DNA of 21,083 bases. It comes from G020351775 sp039588335 (GTDB taxonomy: Bacteria > Gemmatimonadota > Gemmatimonadetes > Gemmatimonadales > GWC2-71-9). Location: positions 1-21,083 of the forward strand of contig JBDGZZ010000050.1 in the NCBI GenBank assembly GCA_039588335.1. Direction: 5' to 3'. A program made the position numbers and the translations under genes. Below the pieces are notes generated by a model. That model had not been told where the DNA came from, did not search any database, and saw only the letters and a program-made list of their open reading frames with translations. The first letter of the stretch is position 1. Each line of letters begins with the position of its first letter. Below are positions 15,233 to 21,083 of this stretch, piece by piece.

Positions 15233-16428
15233 CGGGGTCCACCACCTCCTCGCACCAACTCGGCTCCCTCCAGAGTGATAATCGCTCTCTCTTCATCAGC
15301 CAGCTGCTCATTTCCCGCAAGTAGATCGACTCCGAGCACGTTTCTGAATCCTGCAGCAGCAAACTCAGCGAGTGTGGCATCGTTGCGGGCATATCCGATC
15401 ACGACGCCCGGCCGAACCGCAAACATGTTACAGCCCGAGGCCCACTGTTCGCGTTCCTGGGCAGCCCGGTTCGTTCCACCGCAGAGAATCGGCTCCATCG
15501 CGAAGTCGACTGCCTCGAGCGCTGCGAAGAGATCGGGCATCTCTTTCACACCGCGGGCTGATTTGCTCCAACGCAGTACGGCTAGCCGCTCGGGTCCCAG
15601 AAAGTGGGGTGGGGATACCACGCACAGCCCGCGATCCACCTGCGTGAAAATCATGTCGAGGTGGATGGCGGAGCGTTCGTCGTGCATGACTACCACCAGC
15701 ACATCTGTCACCGGCGTGTTGGAGAACAACATCTGGCACAGGTGATCGAGAGCCGCCGCACTGGACCTCGAGCTGAGGCCGAGCAACACGAGGTCCGGCC
15801 TCAGAGGATGCACATCTCCGCCCTCGAGACTGTAGGTAATGCGACGCTCAGCAGATCCGTCGTAGAGCAAGCCTCCGTGCCGCAGTTCGGGGTGATACTC
15901 GAACAGCACTTTGATGAGCAACTCTTCGCTCCAGCGGGAACCGTAGCGCATCGATCCAACGACGGCATCATCACCGACCACCACTCCTGCGTCGCGCATG
16001 AAGAACAGGTTAGGAGCCGGCGGAAGCGAGTAGCCGACTATGTTGAGCGCCTCGCCAATGGGACCCGCTTCCGCCTCGGTTCCCTCGATCAAGAAAGTGG
16101 CCAGTTCCTCGGGGGGCACGTCTGCCAATCGATGTGCCAGCGACTCTGAATGAACCACATTGGTGGCCCGGGAAATCAAGAAGGCGCGGGCATCATCGTC
16201 AGCGAGCGACTCTACGAGCAGATCGCGCGTCTCGTAGACGTCCGCGAACCGTTCCAACAGCGCCACCAAACGGCGATGCTCACGCTGCGCGAACTCCACG
16301 TCGATCAAATCGTCGTAGAGGTAGTCCTTCCTGGTACGCGGAGTGACAGCGAGCAGTTCATTGCCGGGGGTATGTACCAAGACGGCCCGCAACGGGCCGA
16401 TCTCAGAAGTCACTCGGACTGACGTCAT
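15196..16428 (-). CDS. arcA: Arginine deiminase
   Basis: Arginine deiminase hydrolyses L-arginine to citrulline and ammonia. The 410-residue protein has the expected layout of the guanidino-modifying fold: N-terminal GPLRAVLVHTPGNEL (11-25), PNLFFMRD (Asp146), EGGDV (202-206), HLDMIFTQVD with His256, and the nucleophile Cys400 in GGPRCMTLP. Length matches the family. No ornithine carbamoyltransferase, carbamate kinase or arginine/ornithine antiporter is in the window, so the complete ATP-yielding ADI pathway is not shown here. It starts 9 nt after rex and overlaps the exonuclease gene, so it should be transcribed with rex. Another amidinohydrolase-type role is possible but the motif set is that of ADI. 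Confidence 0.94.
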   Translation of the reverse strand: MTSVRVTSEIGPLRAVLVHTPGNELLAVTPRTRKDYLYDDLIDVEFAQREHRRLVALLERFADVYETRDLLVESLADDDARAFLISRATNVVHSESLAHRLADVPPEELATFLIEGTEAEAGPIGEALNIVGYSLPPAPNLFFMRDAGVVVGDDAVVGSMRYGSRWSEELLIKVLFEYHPELRHGGLLYDGSAERRITYSLEGGDVHPLRPDLVLLGLSSRSSAAALDHLCQMLFSNTPVTDVLVVVMHDERSAIHLDMIFTQVDRGLCVVSPPHFLGPERLAVLRWSKSARGVKEMPDLFAALEAVDFAMEPILCGGTNRAAQEREQWASGCNMFAVRPGVVIGYARNDATLAEFAAAGFRNVLGVDLLAGNEQLADEERAIITLEGAELVRGGGGPRCMTLPVRREDL

Positions 16429-16437
16429 GGACGCAAT

Positions 16438-17058
16438 CTAGCGATTTCTAAGCGCGTAACTCAACGTCTCCAATTCCAAAGCCATGTTGACGTCCTGCAC
16501 TGTGACGGTGTCCGGATATGATAGTTGGATCGGTGCGAAATTCAGAACAGCCCTGACTCCCAGGCACACCAGGCGGTCGAGAATCGTTTGGGCAGCCGTG
16601 TGTGGTGTGGTGATAATCGCTATGTCTGCCGGATGGTCCCGGAGATCCGCCTCGAGGTCAGCCACGTTCTTGACCTCCAACCCGTTCCACGACATCCCGA
16701 TCTTGTCCTGATCGTTGTCATATACCGCGGTAATGTCGAAACCGCGATCGCCAAACCCCCGATAGTGTACGAGAGCGCTTCCAACCTTTCCGGCACCAAT
16801 GAGTGCGACGCTGTAGGAACGGCCCAGGCCCAGAATATCTCTGATGCGGCCGGCTAATTCGGGCACGTCGTACCCCAACCCCCGCTTTCCAAAAGACCCG
16901 AAGAACGACAGGTCCTTGCGAACCTGCGCAGGAGTCGTATGCCCCTGAATCGCCAGTTGGTCGGAACTGACCGTGCCTATGCCCTGCCCCTCGAACTCCT
17001 CCAAGAGCCTGACGTATACGGAAAGCCGCCGAACCGTGGACTCCGATATCTTGCGCAT
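16438..17058 (-). CDS. rex: Redox-sensing transcriptional repressor Rex
   Basis: Rex binds DNA when NAD+ is high and releases it when NADH rises, switching on fermentative and respiratory genes. The 206-residue protein has an N-terminal winged helix (about 1-78, with SSDQLAIQGHTTPAQVRKDL and SFFGSFGKRGLGYDV) and a Rossmann domain with GAGKVG (88-93) and VYDND. Length is normal. The ATG (17056-17058) lies only 6 nt from a Rex operator (17065-17082), with no room for a usual ribosome site, so translation may start from a very short leader. Autoregulation is strongly suggested. It precedes the arginine deiminase gene in what looks like one operon. Confidence 0.97.
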   Translation of the reverse strand: MRKISESTVRRLSVYVRLLEEFEGQGIGTVSSDQLAIQGHTTPAQVRKDLSFFGSFGKRGLGYDVPELAGRIRDILGLGRSYSVALIGAGKVGSALVHYRGFGDRGFDITAVYDNDQDKIGMSWNGLEVKNVADLEADLRDHPADIAIITTPHTAAQTILDRLVCLGVRAVLNFAPIQLSYPDTVTVQDVNMALELETLSYALRNR

Positions 17059-17064
17059 CTAGGT

Positions 17065-17082
17065 TTGTGAAATTTTTCACAA
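17065..17082. promoter_or_regulatory. Rex operator
   Basis: The 18-nt sequence TTGTGAAATTTTTCACAA is a near-perfect inverted repeat (one central mismatch) and fits the known Rex operator core TTGTGAAN4-6TTCACAA. It begins at the last two bases of the rex -10 element and covers the expected transcript start, so bound Rex should block RNA polymerase. It is the only such site I see in the window. Confidence 0.92.
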
Positions 17083-17108
17083 CTTACACGCTGTCCCGCC
17101 TCCGTCAA
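17081..17108 (-). promoter_or_regulatory. Promoter of the rex operon
   Basis: TTGACG (17103-17108) as -35, a 16-nt spacer, and TAAGTT (17081-17086) as -10. The -35 overlaps the rsmA stop codon (17105-17107), and the -10 shares two bases with the Rex operator. The transcript start would fall inside the operator, giving a leader of roughly 15-20 nt before the rex ATG. Confidence 0.65.
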
Positions 17109-17926
17109 CGATTCACTCTTTTGAACAGGCGGACGAAGGTCTCAGGCGGCAGCGTTTCCGGCCGCGCCGTCACTTCGACTCCGACCTCGCCAAGCACCGC
17201 CTCCACATCATCTCTGTCCCACCCAGTCACGCTGCGCAAGCTGCGGGTCAGTTGTTTTCTACGCTGAGCGAAGACGGCCGTTACGAAACGACGAAACGCC
17301 GCGACCTCGGCATCATCTATCAACGGATCTCTCAGAGGGGAGAGCCGGATCACCGCCGAGTCGACGGTGGGTGGCGGTTTGAAAGAACCGGGCCGCACGG
17401 TAAAGAGAAGTTCCGCCCGGGCAACGGATTGCACACCGACGCTCAGGGCGCCGTAGGTCTTGTCTCCGGGAGGAGCAGCCACCCGATCGGCAACCTCACG
17501 TTGTACCAGGAAGACGATAATATCCGGTCGTGGTGGCTTGAGGGCTTTGTCGATCAACGGAGAGGTGATGTAGTAGGGGACGTTGCCGGTGACCTTGTAA
17601 GGAGGGAACCGGGAGCCGGGCGCGGGGAGCAGAGGCTCCGTCATCAAACCGTGCCAGTCGATCTCCAGGGCATCTCCCTGTATTACCTCCACTATCGCCT
17701 CCGCTCCCGGCTCCCGGTTCCCGGCTCCCCGTAGCTCGTCAGCCAACCTGACATCTATTTCTATCGCAATCAGTCGGCGCACGCGTGGCGCCAGTCGTCG
17801 AGTCAGACTTCCCCTTCCCGGACCGACCTCGATGACCAGGTCCTCGGGAGACGGCTCGAGAGCGTCTGCGATCCGGTCCAGGATCGCAGGATCTGAAAGG
17901 AAATGTTGCCCGAGCCGGCGACCCAC
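17105..17926 (-). CDS. rsmA: 16S rRNA (adenine1518/1519-N6)-dimethyltransferase
   Basis: RsmA (KsgA) dimethylates two adjacent adenines in the 3' hairpin of 16S rRNA, a late 30S assembly step. Conserved parts: GQHFLSDPAILDRI (6-19), SAM motif I VIEVGPGRGSLTRRL (31-45), IAIEID (53-58), GDALEID (84-90), catalytic GNVPYYITSPLI (114-125), QREVADRVAAPPG and the C-terminal FKPPPTVDSAV. The 273 residues include two unusual in-frame insertions: about 67-76 (GAGNREPGAE) and about 98-108 (PLLPAPGSRFP), both encoded by a repeated GGGAGCCGGGAACC-type element. The GTG start (17924-17926) abuts the phosphatase gene stop. Confidence 0.96.
   Translation of the reverse strand: MGRRLGQHFLSDPAILDRIADALEPSPEDLVIEVGPGRGSLTRRLAPRVRRLIAIEIDVRLADELRGAGNREPGAEAIVEVIQGDALEIDWHGLMTEPLLPAPGSRFPPYKVTGNVPYYITSPLIDKALKPPRPDIIVFLVQREVADRVAAPPGDKTYGALSVGVQSVARAELLFTVRPGSFKPPPTVDSAVIRLSPLRDPLIDDAEVAAFRRFVTAVFAQRRKQLTRSLRSVTGWDRDDVEAVLGEVGVEVTARPETLPPETFVRLFKRVNR
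17603..17630 (+). repeat. GC-rich repeat copy inserted in rsmA (copy 1)
   Basis: The + strand contains GGGAACCGGGAGCCGGG (17604-17620) followed by CGCGGGGAGC. In the rsmA frame it encodes the APGSRFPP peptide ahead of the conserved YKVTGNVPYY. The same 17 bases occur in inverse orientation at 17706-17722. Confidence 0.75.
17701..17731 (-). repeat. GC-rich repeat copy inserted in rsmA (copy 2, inverted)
   Basis: The + strand reads as CCGGCTCCCGGTTCCCGGCT units; 17706-17722 is the exact reverse complement of 17604-17620 in copy 1, 85 bp away. In the rsmA frame it encodes GAGNREPGAE, placed between the helix after IAIEIDVRLADELR and the VEVIQGDA strand. The two copies could also form a strong hairpin in mRNA or single-stranded DNA. 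Confidence 0.75.
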
Positions 17927-19477
17927 TCAGGCCCGGAGAACTAGGATGGTCCTGTCGTCGGTCGCGGTGCCGGCGAACTCGGAGACCGCGTCAACAACTG
18001 ACTCCACGATGCTTTCCGCCGGTGCATGTCGGCACCTGTCGACTATGTCCAGCACCCGGTCTTCACCAAACTTGGCACCAACATCGTTCATGGCGTCCAC
18101 GATGCCGTCTGAGAACAGCACGAGTAAGTCCTGTCCTTCGTGCCAGCTCGTTTTCGCCGCAGCTATTGCGCCGGTCTCTGCCAGTCCGAGAGGCGGACTC
18201 GTGGCAGACAAACGCTCTCTGTCATGGTCATTTCCCATCCGAAAAGCATGGGGATGGCCGGCGTTCGCGTAGCGCAACACTCCCTTCTTGCGATCGGCCA
18301 CACCGTAAAAGAGAGCCAGGTGCATCTCCGTTTCGGCCAGCTCGTTCCTAACCGATTCCAACAGGGCTCGCAGCGCACCGTCGGGCGTGGCTGCCTCGGC
18401 CGCGTGAATGCCGGCAGCAGACAGAACCAGCGCCATTATCAACGCCGAAGCGAAGCCATGGGAAGAGACATCTCCAAGCATCACTCCGACTCGTTTGTCC
18501 TCGAGGCGAACGAAATTGTAGAAGTCGCCACCCACGCTCTCGGCTGGTTGGCACCTGGCCGCGGCATCGACAGTGCCACCCAGAACCGCCGGCGAGGGCA
18601 GCAACTTGAGTTGGAGGTCGTGAGCGAGATCTAGTTCCTGCCGCAGGCGCTGCTGTTCCATGTCCTGGGCGACCAGCCGTGCGTTCTCGATGGCCACGCC
18701 AATTTGGCTCGCGATCGCCGTCACCAACCGGCGCTCGCCGCCCGAGAATGCGTCGGTACCGGTCCGGTCGGTCAGGTTGATTACTCCCACCGGGCGTTGA
18801 CTTCCATCCGGTTGGGGATAGTTGATCGGCACGGACAGGAACGCAGAACCGCGGTAGTCCCTACCTTCAGCACCTCCCGGGTTGGTGGCGCCCGCGTCGC
18901 GTGGGTCGTAGGAGATGGTTCGTTGTTCGCGGAATACCTGGGCAGCTACCGACTCGGGGTCATTCACCTCGATTGGGTCGAATATTCCGATATCCTTGCC
19001 GACGCCTGCAACAGGCCTGAGCTGGGAGGAATCTTGGTCGTACACCAGAATCGAGGATCGCCGAGCACCGACTACGGCGCTGACAGCTTCTACGATTTTT
19101 TGGGCGGCTTCATCGAGATGGATTGTCCTGCCGAGCGTCTCGCTGATCGTAAAGATCAGCTCGATTTCCTCATAACGGGATGCCAGCGCCTTGGCCAACC
19201 CCAAGCTGTCGCGCTCGCGACTCAGAAGTCCTGGCAGGATGGACTGTAGTTTCTCAGCGGCCGCTTCGGGATCCTCCCGGGGTTCGGCCACTTCGAACCA
19301 ATAGCCGAAGATACCGGGAACAGACCTGAGACAGCGGAGGCCGTCACATGGAACCACAACACCCTCAGGTCCCACGTCGACAGCCGGAGCCGCAACACCG
19401 TCGCACCCGAGCACCGGGCGCAACCGTCCACGTCCAAAACGCCATATGCGGATTTGGCACCCCACCAACTCCCCCAA
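17927..19477 (-). CDS. GAF-domain SpoIIE/RsbU-type PP2C serine phosphatase
   Basis: This is a sensor phosphatase of the partner-switching type, expected to dephosphorylate a STAS anti-anti-sigma factor. Residues 1-75 form an unassigned N-terminal domain, a GAF domain lies at about 105-265 (RRSSILVYDQ, FLSVPIN, GVINLTDR), a linking helix follows, then the PP2C/SpoIIE domain (about 300-516) with metal ligands in GGDFYNF (Asp318), GDVSSHG (Asp336), LFSDGIVDAMND (Asp457) and TDDRT (507-508). No membrane segment. The first canonical start in frame is a TTG (19475-19477); family-like open frame continues upstream towards the kinase gene, so the start is uncertain, with a TTG at 19468 and GTG at 19465 as alternatives behind GGGGGAG. 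Its stop abuts rsmA. Confidence 0.92.
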   Translation of the reverse strand: MGELVGCQIRIWRFGRGRLRPVLGCDGVAAPAVDVGPEGVVVPCDGLRCLRSVPGIFGYWFEVAEPREDPEAAAEKLQSILPGLLSRERDSLGLAKALASRYEEIELIFTISETLGRTIHLDEAAQKIVEAVSAVVGARRSSILVYDQDSSQLRPVAGVGKDIGIFDPIEVNDPESVAAQVFREQRTISYDPRDAGATNPGGAEGRDYRGSAFLSVPINYPQPDGSQRPVGVINLTDRTGTDAFSGGERRLVTAIASQIGVAIENARLVAQDMEQQRLRQELDLAHDLQLKLLPSPAVLGGTVDAAARCQPAESVGGDFYNFVRLEDKRVGVMLGDVSSHGFASALIMALVLSAAGIHAAEAATPDGALRALLESVRNELAETEMHLALFYGVADRKKGVLRYANAGHPHAFRMGNDHDRERLSATSPPLGLAETGAIAAAKTSWHEGQDLLVLFSDGIVDAMNDVGAKFGEDRVLDIVDRCRHAPAESIVESVVDAVSEFAGTATDDRTILVLRA

Positions 19478-19503
19478 GCCCTGAAGGATGGAGTCGAGTT
19501 GGT

Positions 19504-19974
19504 CTAGGCGCGGTGCATGATCATGCAGATGGAGTTACCCCTGTCGTTGAACCGGACTTCGTCCACCAATTGGCGAATCAAGAACAGGCCCCGCCCCACC
19601 GACATCTCCACTCTGTCAGGAGCGGTGGGATCGGGCACCTCGCTGGGATCGAATCCGTCCCCCTCGTCACACACCTGTACCGAGAGGCTCTCGGCTGTTA
19701 CCACCACTCGCACCTGCACCTGCTTGTTGGGATCCAGGCGATTGCCGTACACGATGGCATTTGCCAACGCCTCGCAGAGAGCAACTCTGAGCCTGAAACG
19801 CGCTGCTTGTGGCGGGATCCCGCTCGCCAGGCAATGACGCGCTACGAGATCCACCGCCTCCTCGATGACCCCCAAGTCGGTGGGTACCTTGAGCGAGATC
19901 TCTACTGCCCGGTCAGATGCGTCCGGTGGAGGCAGTTCACTCCGCCGGACACTCAGCCTGCGCGGCGCTGTCAC
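19504..19974 (-). CDS. RsbW-like anti-sigma factor serine kinase
   Basis: A GHKL-fold ATPase of 156 residues, of the RsbW/SpoIIAB class, which sequesters a sigma factor or phosphorylates its STAS partner. The N box is ALCEALANAIVYGN (65-78), the G1 box DEGDGFDP (103-110) and the G2 box GRGLFLIRQLVDEV (127-140), ending with a typical NSICMIMHR strand. The N-terminal 22 residues are a basic, proline-containing extension. GTG start (19972-19974), one base after the STAS gene stop. No sigma factor gene is seen nearby, so the target is unknown; the kinase could also act on non-sigma partners. Confidence 0.92.
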   Translation of the reverse strand: MTAPRRLSVRRSELPPPDASDRAVEISLKVPTDLGVIEEAVDLVARHCLASGIPPQAARFRLRVALCEALANAIVYGNRLDPNKQVQVRVVVTAESLSVQVCDEGDGFDPSEVPDPTAPDRVEMSVGRGLFLIRQLVDEVRFNDRGNSICMIMHRA

Positions 19975-19975
19975 T

Positions 19976-20314
19976 TCAGAACGCTGCCAGTGCCTCGTCG
20001 GCCGAGTCGTCGATTGCGAACAGCGAGTCGAGCTTGGTTAACTCGAAGAGCGTACGCAGATCCTCGTTGAGCCCGGCGAGTCGCAGCTCACCGCTCGATT
20101 CCCGGATTTTCTTGGAAAGAGAGACCAGCACACCTAGTCCTGACGAATCGATGTAACCGGTACTGGTGAAGTCGATCAGGAACTTCCGGTCTCCTGCCTC
20201 GAGTGCGTCGAGGACCTTCTGCTTCAGTTCATGCCGGTTTCCAACGATGAGTTGGCCATCGACACCCAGCACTATGACTCCCTTGTCCTCATCCTTGCGA
20301 AACGTGAAGCTCAT
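19976..20314 (-). CDS. STAS-domain anti-anti-sigma factor
   Basis: A 112-residue single STAS domain of the SpoIIAA/RsbV class. The phosphorylatable serine lies in FTSTGYIDSSGLGVLVSLSK (DSSG at 56-59). When dephosphorylated, such proteins bind the RsbW-type kinase and free its target. I start at the ATG 20312-20314 because GGGAGGGG (20317-20324) is just upstream; a TTG at 20326 in the same frame would be within that site. It follows pta after 18 nt and precedes the kinase gene by one base, so the three regulatory genes form one unit. Confidence 0.93.
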   Translation of the reverse strand: MSFTFRKDEDKGVIVLGVDGQLIVGNRHELKQKVLDALEAGDRKFLIDFTSTGYIDSSGLGVLVSLSKKIRESSGELRLAGLNEDLRTLFELTKLDSLFAIDDSADEALAAF

Positions 20315-20332
20315 TACCCCTCCCAATGCTTT

Positions 20333-21083
20333 CTAAGACGAACCTGCCGCCTGAAGGATAGCAACCGCGGCAACGTCCATGATATCAGACGCCGTAGCTC
20401 CGCGCGACAGGTCGGCCATCGGCCGGCGGAGACCCTGGACGATGGGCCCCACAGCACTCGCGCCCGCCAATCGCTGCACCAGTTTGTATGCAATGTTCCC
20501 GCTGTCAAGGTCAGGGAACACAAGAACGTTCGCCTGCCCCGCTGCTTCCGATTCCGCAGCCTTGCGAAGCGCCACCTCAGGAACGATGGCCGCGTCACCC
20601 TGAAGCTCACCGTCACACCGGATCTCAGGCGCCAGCTCGCGGAAGCGTTCCACCGCATCCCTCACCTTGTCGACGCCCGGACCCTTGGCACTTCCTCTCG
20701 TGCTGTAGGATAGAAACGCTACACGCGGCTCGTCCCCGACTATCACAATGCGGTCTCGGGCCGCCGCCAACGCTATTTCGGCCAGCTGGTCCGCATTCGG
20801 ATCCGGCACCACCGCTGAATCCGTGAATGTTAACACCACATCATGCTGCTCGGGCCCGCCCGTTTCTCGTTTGGGCCAGCTGGGACAGAAGGGACAGAAC
20901 ATGTAGAAAGAGCTGCTCACCGTGTGAACGCCTGCTGCGGCACCAATCGCCCACAATCCGGCCCGAATCACGTCCCCGGTTGGGCACGTCGCTCCCGCCA
21001 CGCCGGCATCGACCTCATCCAGGGCAACCAGGCCAGCGGCGAATTGGACTGGATTGCTGGCAAGCTCGCGCGCATGGGCGGAG
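20333..21083 (-). CDS. pta: Phosphate acetyltransferase, C-terminal part
   Basis: Pta converts acetyl-CoA and phosphate to acetyl phosphate, the first step of acetate overflow or the last of acetate assimilation. About 250 codons are present; the frame stays open to the right edge, beyond a GTG at 20999-21001 that is internal. Family sequence: ELASNPVQFAAGLVALDEVDA, AGATCPTGDVIRAGLWAIG, VLTFTDSAVVPDPNADQLAEIA, FLSYSTRGSAKGPGVDKV, NVLVFPDLDSGNIAYKLVQRL and GPIVQGLRRPMADLSRGA. The region after SSSFYMF carries an unusual insertion (CPFCPSWPKRETGGPEQHD) with a tandem 9-bp DNA repeat. Butyryl- or short-chain acyltransferase activity is a less likely alternative. An acetate kinase partner is not in the window. 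Confidence 0.93.
   Translation of the reverse strand, partial: SAHARELASNPVQFAAGLVALDEVDAGVAGATCPTGDVIRAGLWAIGAAAGVHTVSSSFYMFCPFCPSWPKRETGGPEQHDVVLTFTDSAVVPDPNADQLAEIALAAARDRIVIVGDEPRVAFLSYSTRGSAKGPGVDKVRDAVERFRELAPEIRCDGELQGDAAIVPEVALRKAAESEAAGQANVLVFPDLDSGNIAYKLVQRLAGASAVGPIVQGLRRPMADLSRGATASDIMDVAAVAILQAAGSS
20882..20899 (+). repeat. Tandem GGGACAGAA repeat inside pta
   Basis: Two perfect tandem copies of GGGACAGAA on the + strand encode FCPFCP in the pta frame. They sit where Pta relatives pass directly from the SSFFLM-type strand to the VLTFTD strand. The unit shares GGGACAGA with the low-complexity stretch in the hydrolase gene (13948-13956, opposite orientation). Confidence 0.6.

Noticed and set aside
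17601..17731. The repeats in rsmA as a CRISPR or transposon end
   Set aside because: Only two short inverted copies 85 bp apart, no spacers, no transposase frame and no target duplication were seen; the rsmA frame runs through them.

Overview
The window is a densely packed bacterial chromosome segment of moderately high GC. Every gene I can support lies on the minus strand, so transcription runs from the right edge to the left edge. It holds 23 protein genes, two of them cut by the window edges (pta on the right, recN on the left). I see no tRNA, rRNA, CRISPR array or insertion sequence. The gene set, the phyletically mixed gene order and the wording of several proteins look to me like Gemmatimonadota or a related environmental phylum. 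That is a judgement from memory, not a search result.

Region 1 (17105-21083): the 3' part of phosphate acetyltransferase (pta), then a three-gene partner-switching module (STAS anti-anti-sigma factor, RsbW-like serine kinase, GAF plus SpoIIE/PP2C phosphatase), then the 16S rRNA dimethyltransferase rsmA. Spacings are 0 to about 26 nt. Region 2 (13455-17108): rex, with its own promoter and a near-perfect Rex operator, followed at close spacing by an arginine deiminase, a DEDDh exonuclease and a metallo-beta-lactamase-fold hydrolase. This looks like an NADH/NAD+-responsive operon. Region 3 (13143-13454): the only long gene-free stretch. It holds a GC-rich repeat patch, a TTGACA-type promoter, and a structured leader ending in an intrinsic terminator just before infC.

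Region 4 (8606-13142): the translation operon infC-rpmI-rplT-pheS-pheT. infC most likely starts at a CTG codon, which fits the known IF3 autoregulation through rare start codons. Region 5 (1-8628): a coiled-coil protein, zapA, rny (RNase Y), folD, xseA, xseB, ispA, dxs, nadK and recN, many with overlapping or abutting ends. Apart from the ~100 nt between zapA and rny and the 33 nt before dxs, I see no clear break from infC to recN, so this may be one long transcription unit joining translation, RNA decay, one-carbon, isoprenoid, NADP and DNA-repair genes.

The least ordinary signals are: short low-complexity repeats that appear to have inserted in frame into housekeeping genes (two inverted copies in rsmA, one each in the hydrolase and pta, plus an intergenic patch); the infC leader with mutually exclusive hairpins and a CTG start; and the Rex operator fused to the -10 region of the rex-arginine deiminase operon. 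GTG and TTG starts are very common here.
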